Shown: positions 31,805 through 35,339 of the stretch, one piece after another | Position numbering within the stretch: the first letter of the stretch is position 1 | Layout: each line of letters opens with the position of its first letter | Assembly (NCBI GenBank): GCA_001917855.1 | Contig: MNEU01000044.1 | Span: forward strand, 1 to 35,339 | Length of the DNA stretch: 35,339 nucleotides | Source of the DNA: Armatimonadetes bacterium 13_1_40CM_64_14 | GTDB taxonomy: Bacteria > Sysuimicrobiota > Sysuimicrobiia > Sysuimicrobiales > Kaftiobacteriaceae | Reading direction: 5' to 3' | Program-made: the position numbers and the translations under genes | Notes under the pieces: model-generated | Told to the model about the DNA's origin: nothing | What the model saw: the letters and a program-made list of their open reading frames with translations, nothing else | The model's database searches: none

Positions 31805-33106
31805 ATGGCACTCGGAGAGCGAATTCGCCAGGTGCGTCAGAACCGGGGCCTTACACAAGAACAGCTGGCAGGTCGCGATTTTTCCAAGAGCTTTATCAGC
31901 CTGCTAGAGCGGGGGGTCGCCAAGCCGTCGGTCGACACGTTGGTGATTCTCGCGCGGCGCCTGGGGGCTTCTGTTGACTCCCTCCTCGGATCCGAGGGCC
32001 ACATTCCCGACCATGCCGCGATGAACTTGTTAGCCCTGAGCGCACAAGCCATGCAACAGCGCCGGTTGGATCTCACGACCGGCCTGCTCAGCGCCGCCCG
32101 CTTCATCGCCGAATCGTACAGCTTGGAGGAACCCCTGCGCGAAGTTCTCCTGCAGGAGTTGCAGCTCGCGCTAGAGCGCCGTGATTACGAGCTGACCTCG
32201 CAGAAAATCACGGAGGCGCTACGGCAATGCGAGGCGGGGCGCGATCGATGGCGTGCGGGACGGGCGTTGGTCCTGCAGGGTCGGCTCCAGTTGGTGCGCC
32301 GGGAACTTCATGAGGCGGTCAGGAGTTTCGAAAAAGCTCTTGAAGCGTTCCGTCAGGCGAAGGCGAGCCGCGATCCCACACGCACAGAAGCGCTCATCTT
32401 CCTCGGCACGACTCTCGCATACTTAGGCAAGCACGATCTCGCCCTGAAACGCTACGCTGAGGCCGCAGACGCCCAAGCCACGCGCCACGATCCCGTCCTG
32501 CGAGGTCGCGCATTGTGGGGCCTCGGCCTCAGCCACAGACGTCTGGGGAATCTCGACCTGGCCACCCAGCGCCTCAATGAAGCCAAGGAGGCGTTCGAGA
32601 TAATTGAGGAAATGCCAGATCTGGCTGGCGTCCTCCATAATATTGGTCAAGTGTCACATGAGCAGCGGCGCTACGGCGAGGCACTCCGCCATCTCACCCA
32701 GGCGCTTCGAATCGCGGAACGATTGAATCTGAAGATCACGCACGCTGCGACGCTTACGGAGATCGCCAGGACGCATCTGGCCACGAGCAATCTCGAAGAC
32801 GCTGGCGCAATCGCCCAGCAGGCAATCACGGCGGCCCAAAATGCCCCCGACGCGATGGAGGGCGCCGAGGCCCGGACAGTGCTCGCCACTGTGTACGCCA
32901 AGCAGGACCGTCCCGAGCGGGCCAAGGAGCTAATGGCAGAAGCGCTCGCGACCTTTCGGGTGCACGGAGCGCACGCGCGAATCGCCCAGGCCGCACGGGA
33001 TCTTGGAGAAGCCTTTATGCGCTACGGCGCGAAGACCGACGCGGCCGACCAACTGGTGATCGCCTTGGAAGCCGAGGACGCCTTACGCAAGCGTGCGCAA
33101 CCTTAG
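31805..33106 (+). CDS. XRE-type HTH regulator with TPR repeats
   Basis: A 433-residue cytoplasmic regulator. Residues 1-65 form an XRE/Cro helix-turn-helix: LGERIRQVRQNRGLTQEQLA, then FSKSFISLLERGVAKPSVDTL. The rest is all-helical with TPR-type repeats, for example AVRSFEKALEAFRQAK, LALKRYAEAADAQAT, ALRHLTQALRIAERL and RAKELMAEALATFRVHG. This layout matches RRNPP peptide-receptor regulators (PlcR, NprR, Rgg types) but also many HTH-TPR proteins without known ligands. ATG 31805 has GGAGG six bases upstream. A peptide ABC importer begins 437 bases downstream, which fits but does not prove a peptide signal. Confidence 0.87.
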   Translation: MALGERIRQVRQNRGLTQEQLAGRDFSKSFISLLERGVAKPSVDTLVILARRLGASVDSLLGSEGHIPDHAAMNLLALSAQAMQQRRLDLTTGLLSAARFIAESYSLEEPLREVLLQELQLALERRDYELTSQKITEALRQCEAGRDRWRAGRALVLQGRLQLVRRELHEAVRSFEKALEAFRQAKASRDPTRTEALIFLGTTLAYLGKHDLALKRYAEAADAQATRHDPVLRGRALWGLGLSHRRLGNLDLATQRLNEAKEAFEIIEEMPDLAGVLHNIGQVSHEQRRYGEALRHLTQALRIAERLNLKITHAATLTEIARTHLATSNLEDAGAIAQQAITAAQNAPDAMEGAEARTVLATVYAKQDRPERAKELMAEALATFRVHGAHARIAQAARDLGEAFMRYGAKTDAADQLVIALEAEDALRKRAQP

Positions 33107-33543
33107 GGGATCACGCAGTTCCGCTCTGGTGGCGGTTGTAATCCGGGGCTTCGTTTGTCAGGTCTGGTTTACGGGTTCGCTGCATTTCGGTTTGGGAGAC
33201 GTGAGTCCCGCCAGATCCGCCGCGACGCCTCGGCAAGTCTCTCGTGAATCCGCAGCATGTATACCAGCGGTCCTTAACTCACCCAATCCCGCCTGCAGTT
33301 CCTGAAGGTGGTCGCCTCGGCAGTTGTGCAGTCGTGCTTTCCGTAACAGGATAACTATTTCGGCGGAATGGAAGCGGGGCCGAGACTGCTCGGATTTCCG
33401 AACTCCTACCACACGAATGCCCGACGATGCACGGGGACGTCCTGCCGGGTCGGTCCTTATACGCGGCCTGGTCGCCAGCACGTTGAAGGCATAGACCGGG
33501 TGGAGCGGGAATGGAAACGGCTAGATCCTGAGGAGGGAGAGGC
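33107..33543. other. Intergenic region between the regulator and the peptide importer
   Basis: 437 bases without a confident gene. A 70-codon frame (33093-33305, GTG start) overlaps the end of the regulator gene and opens with a basic then partly hydrophobic stretch (RSSALVAVVIRGFVCQVWF); it is discussed as a candidate only. A -35-like TTGTGC lies near 33317 without a matching -10. The ribosome site GGAGGGAGAGG for the next gene ends the region. Confidence 0.4.
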
Positions 33544-35151
33544 ATGAGCGGCATCCTCGGACGCGTAGTGGCGGTCGCCATCGTCATCAGCTTGCTGGGT
33601 GTGAGTGCCCCACAGACCCTCGGTGCTCCCGTCGATGTAAACACCCTCATCGTCGGGATGAACACCGCCATCCTGATCACCCTGGATCCCGGCGTCGTCT
33701 ACGAAGTCGAAGGGTCGGTGATCGTGGACCAGCTGTATGACAAGCTGGTCGACATGGAAATGGTGAAGGGAGCGATTCAGATCGTTCCCAAGGTCGCCCA
33801 AACGTGGGCCGCCAGCGCGGACGGCAAGACCTGGACATTCAACATCCGTCAGGGGATGCGCTTTCCCAGCGGCCGCGCCGTGAACGCCGCGGCCGTCGTC
33901 TACTCCCTGCGCCGCGCCGTGCGGCTGGCCAAGACCCCGGCGTGGTTGCTGGAGCAGCTCGGGTTCGCGAAAGACAACGCGGACCAGACGATCCGGGCCC
34001 TCGACGATTACACCGTGCAACTGGTCCTCGCAGATGCCTTCGCCCCCAACCTGGTGCTGTCCGTCCTGGCCTTCCCGATCACGGGGGTCGTGGATCCCGA
34101 CCTCGTGCAGCAGCACATCACCGAAGGCGACCTTGGCAGCGACTGGCTGAAGGACCATAGCGCAGGGTCGGGACCCTACACGCTGATCCGCTGGGAGCGC
34201 AACGACGTCGTAGACCTCGTCGCCAATCCCACGTACTGGCGAGGCATTCCGCCTGTAAAGCGGATCATCATCCGCGACATACCCGAGCCGACCGCGCAGC
34301 GTCTGGCGGTGGAAAAGGGCGACATCGATGTGGCCTGGAACCTGTCGCCGCAAATGCGGGAGGAGATTCGTAAGCAGAAGACCCCGGGCGTGGACATCGT
34401 CCAGATCCCCGCCCATGGCATCGCCTACGTCGGGATGAATGTGAAATATGAACCCCTTTCCAAGGACAAGGTGCGAGAAGCGATCCGGTGGGCGATAGAC
34501 TACGATGCCATCCTGCGAGACGTGTTACGCGGGGAAGCTCTTCCCCTACAGACGTTTATCCCGACGGGGTACCTGGGGTACAATCCGTCCCGGCCGTTCA
34601 CCCAAGACCTGACCAAAGCCAAACAGCTCCTGGCCGAAGCGGGATACCCCAACGGGTTTGAGGTGGAGCTGACGACGAGTTCCCCTCACCCCACGCGCCC
34701 AGACATTGCGCAATTGATCCAGAACAACCTGGCGAAGGTCGGGATCAAGGTCAAGATCGTGCTAATGGCCTCCGGTGTGATGTACCAGAAGTTCCGCGAG
34801 CAGGGCCTGCAGATGATCCTGGCCTCGTGGGGCGTGGACTATCCCGATCCCGATGCACTCGCCAAGCCGTTCGCCGACGGCACGGTGAAACAACTGGCCT
34901 GGCGCAACGCGTGGATGGACAAGGACGCCACCGAGTTGACCAAGAAGGCGATGCTGGAGCGGGATGCCGGCAAACGCGTGGCGTTGTACCGCCAGTTGAC
35001 GGACCTGGTGCTCCACAAGGGTGCCTTCGCCATCATCTACCAGCCCACGGACAGCTGGGTGATCCGCACGTGGGTCAAGGGATACGCGGACGCGGCGGCC
35101 CTCGGCACGATGCACTTCGATTTCACAAAGGTCTCGAAGGTGCGCGAATAG
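33544..35151 (+). CDS. Peptide/nickel-type ABC importer substrate-binding protein (SBP family 5)
   Basis: A 535-residue exported protein of the DppA/OppA family. Residues 1-27 are a signal peptide (VVAVAIVISLLGVSAPQTLG). Family landmarks are VDQLYDKLVDME, PKVAQTWAASADGKTWTFNIRQGM and FPSGRAVNAAAVVYSLRRAV, then SGPYTLIRWERND, VREAIRWAIDYDAIL and YPNGFEVELTTSS. Such proteins bind di- or oligopeptides, though relatives bind sugars, nickel or opines. GGAGGGAGAGG lies right before ATG 33544. It starts an operon whose next gene is a DppB-type permease. Confidence 0.93.
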   Translation: MSGILGRVVAVAIVISLLGVSAPQTLGAPVDVNTLIVGMNTAILITLDPGVVYEVEGSVIVDQLYDKLVDMEMVKGAIQIVPKVAQTWAASADGKTWTFNIRQGMRFPSGRAVNAAAVVYSLRRAVRLAKTPAWLLEQLGFAKDNADQTIRALDDYTVQLVLADAFAPNLVLSVLAFPITGVVDPDLVQQHITEGDLGSDWLKDHSAGSGPYTLIRWERNDVVDLVANPTYWRGIPPVKRIIIRDIPEPTAQRLAVEKGDIDVAWNLSPQMREEIRKQKTPGVDIVQIPAHGIAYVGMNVKYEPLSKDKVREAIRWAIDYDAILRDVLRGEALPLQTFIPTGYLGYNPSRPFTQDLTKAKQLLAEAGYPNGFEVELTTSSPHPTRPDIAQLIQNNLAKVGIKVKIVLMASGVMYQKFREQGLQMILASWGVDYPDPDALAKPFADGTVKQLAWRNAWMDKDATELTKKAMLERDAGKRVALYRQLTDLVLHKGAFAIIYQPTDSWVIRTWVKGYADAAALGTMHFDFTKVSKVRE

Positions 35152-35181
35152 GCCGGGCGGTGCTGCCGGGAACGACGCGGC

Positions 35182-35218
35182 AGGAGACGGAGGGGTGAGG
35201 ACCTCCCTTCCGTCTCCT
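35182..35218 (+). terminator. Intra-operon hairpin between peptide-binding protein and permease
   Basis: AGGAGACGGAGGGG (35182-35195) pairs with CCCTTCCGTCTCCT (35205-35218) over 14 positions with one G-T pair and a nine-base loop. It sits 30 bases after the binding-protein stop and 20 before the permease start. The following bases are CGCATTTGG, too few Ts for a strong terminator. Confidence 0.65.
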
Positions 35219-35238
35219 CGCATTTGGAGGGCACGCGG

Positions 35239-35339
35239 GTGAATCTTCCCGCCTACATCGCCCGACGCCTCATGTTAATGGTGGGGGTCCTCTTCGGCGT
35301 CCTCATCATCACTTTCGTCGTCTCGCATGTGATCCCGGC
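35239..35339 (+). CDS. DppB-type peptide ABC permease, N-terminal fragment (cut by window edge)
   Basis: GTG 35239, with GGAGGG eight bases upstream, opens a frame to the right edge of the window. The 33 visible residues (NLPAYIARRLMLMVGVLFGV and on to VSHVIPG) match the first cytoplasmic and membrane segment of DppB/OppB permeases, including the closing H-x-I-P-G. It is the second gene of the peptide importer operon. Everything past the first helix is outside the window. Confidence 0.88.
   Translation, partial: MNLPAYIARRLMLMVGVLFGVLIITFVVSHVIP

Noticed and set aside
31551-31907. 118-codon plus-strand frame running into the HTH-TPR gene
   Set aside because: Overlaps the regulator start in another frame and shows no protein-like features.
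33093-33305. 70-codon frame as a confident signal-peptide precursor gene
   Set aside because: Weak ribosome site and a broken hydrophobic stretch; kept only as part of a hypothesis.
33457-34416. 319-codon minus-strand frame opposite the peptide-binding protein
   Set aside because: Antisense of a certain SBP family 5 gene, with no recognisable domain.

Overview
The window is GC-rich, gene-dense bacterial DNA. Three things point to an uncultured lineage of the Terrabacteria side of the bacterial tree: the gene order tsaE-tsaB-rimI-tsaD-groES-groEL (as in Firmicutes and relatives), HrcA/CIRCE control of groESL, and LmeA-, NfeD- and PxpBC-type genes. An ATP-dependent DNA ligase of the archaeal type and several importers for sugars and peptides would fit an ANGP1/Sysuimicrobiota-like soil or subsurface organism. 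That placement is inference from gene content; no rRNA gene is present.

Layout. (1) 1-10728, minus strand, housekeeping: purD-purE-purA (purA runs off the left edge); groES-groEL with a sigma-70-like promoter and a CIRCE operator; a tightly overlapping operon lig-nfeD-tsaE-tsaB-rimI-tsaD. Two perfect tandem DnaA boxes lie between tsaD and groES. (2) 10729-11616: a decayed metallo-beta-lactamase-fold gene. (3) 11617-20681: an accessory catabolic island. Plus strand: Gfo/Idh/MocA oxidoreductase, phosphotriesterase-like amidohydrolase, GATase1-like protein. Converging minus strand: GntR regulator, ribose-type ABC importer (binding protein, permease, single-domain ATPase), BtpA/SgcQ protein, PfkB kinase, TenA-like protein. 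The substrate is unknown. (4) 20682-21442: a gene graveyard with a possible TetR remnant, the 3' part of a tRNA-Thr(CGT) with its terminator, and three 20-bp iterons. This looks like a scar of an integrated or transposed element. (5) 21443-27740, minus strand: alr, then pheA, fused pxpBC, a D-cysteine desulfhydrase-like gene, an lmeA-like gene and a C26 glutamine-amidotransferase hydrolase, mostly overlapping or a few bases apart. (6) 27981-31150, plus strand: a glucose-type ABC importer (binding protein and two permeases, no ATPase). (7) 31177-31472, minus strand: a divergent Hfq-like gene with a small upstream ORF and an 18-bp perfect palindrome. (8) 31805-35339, plus strand: an HTH-TPR regulator, a gap with a small ORF, then an oligopeptide-type ABC operon that runs off the right edge.

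The strongest leads are the unassigned catabolic island, the Hfq-like gene and its leader, the tRNA-Thr scar, the tandem DnaA boxes, and the HTH-TPR regulator placed directly before an oligopeptide importer. In all three ABC operons a stable hairpin separates the binding-protein gene from the first permease gene.
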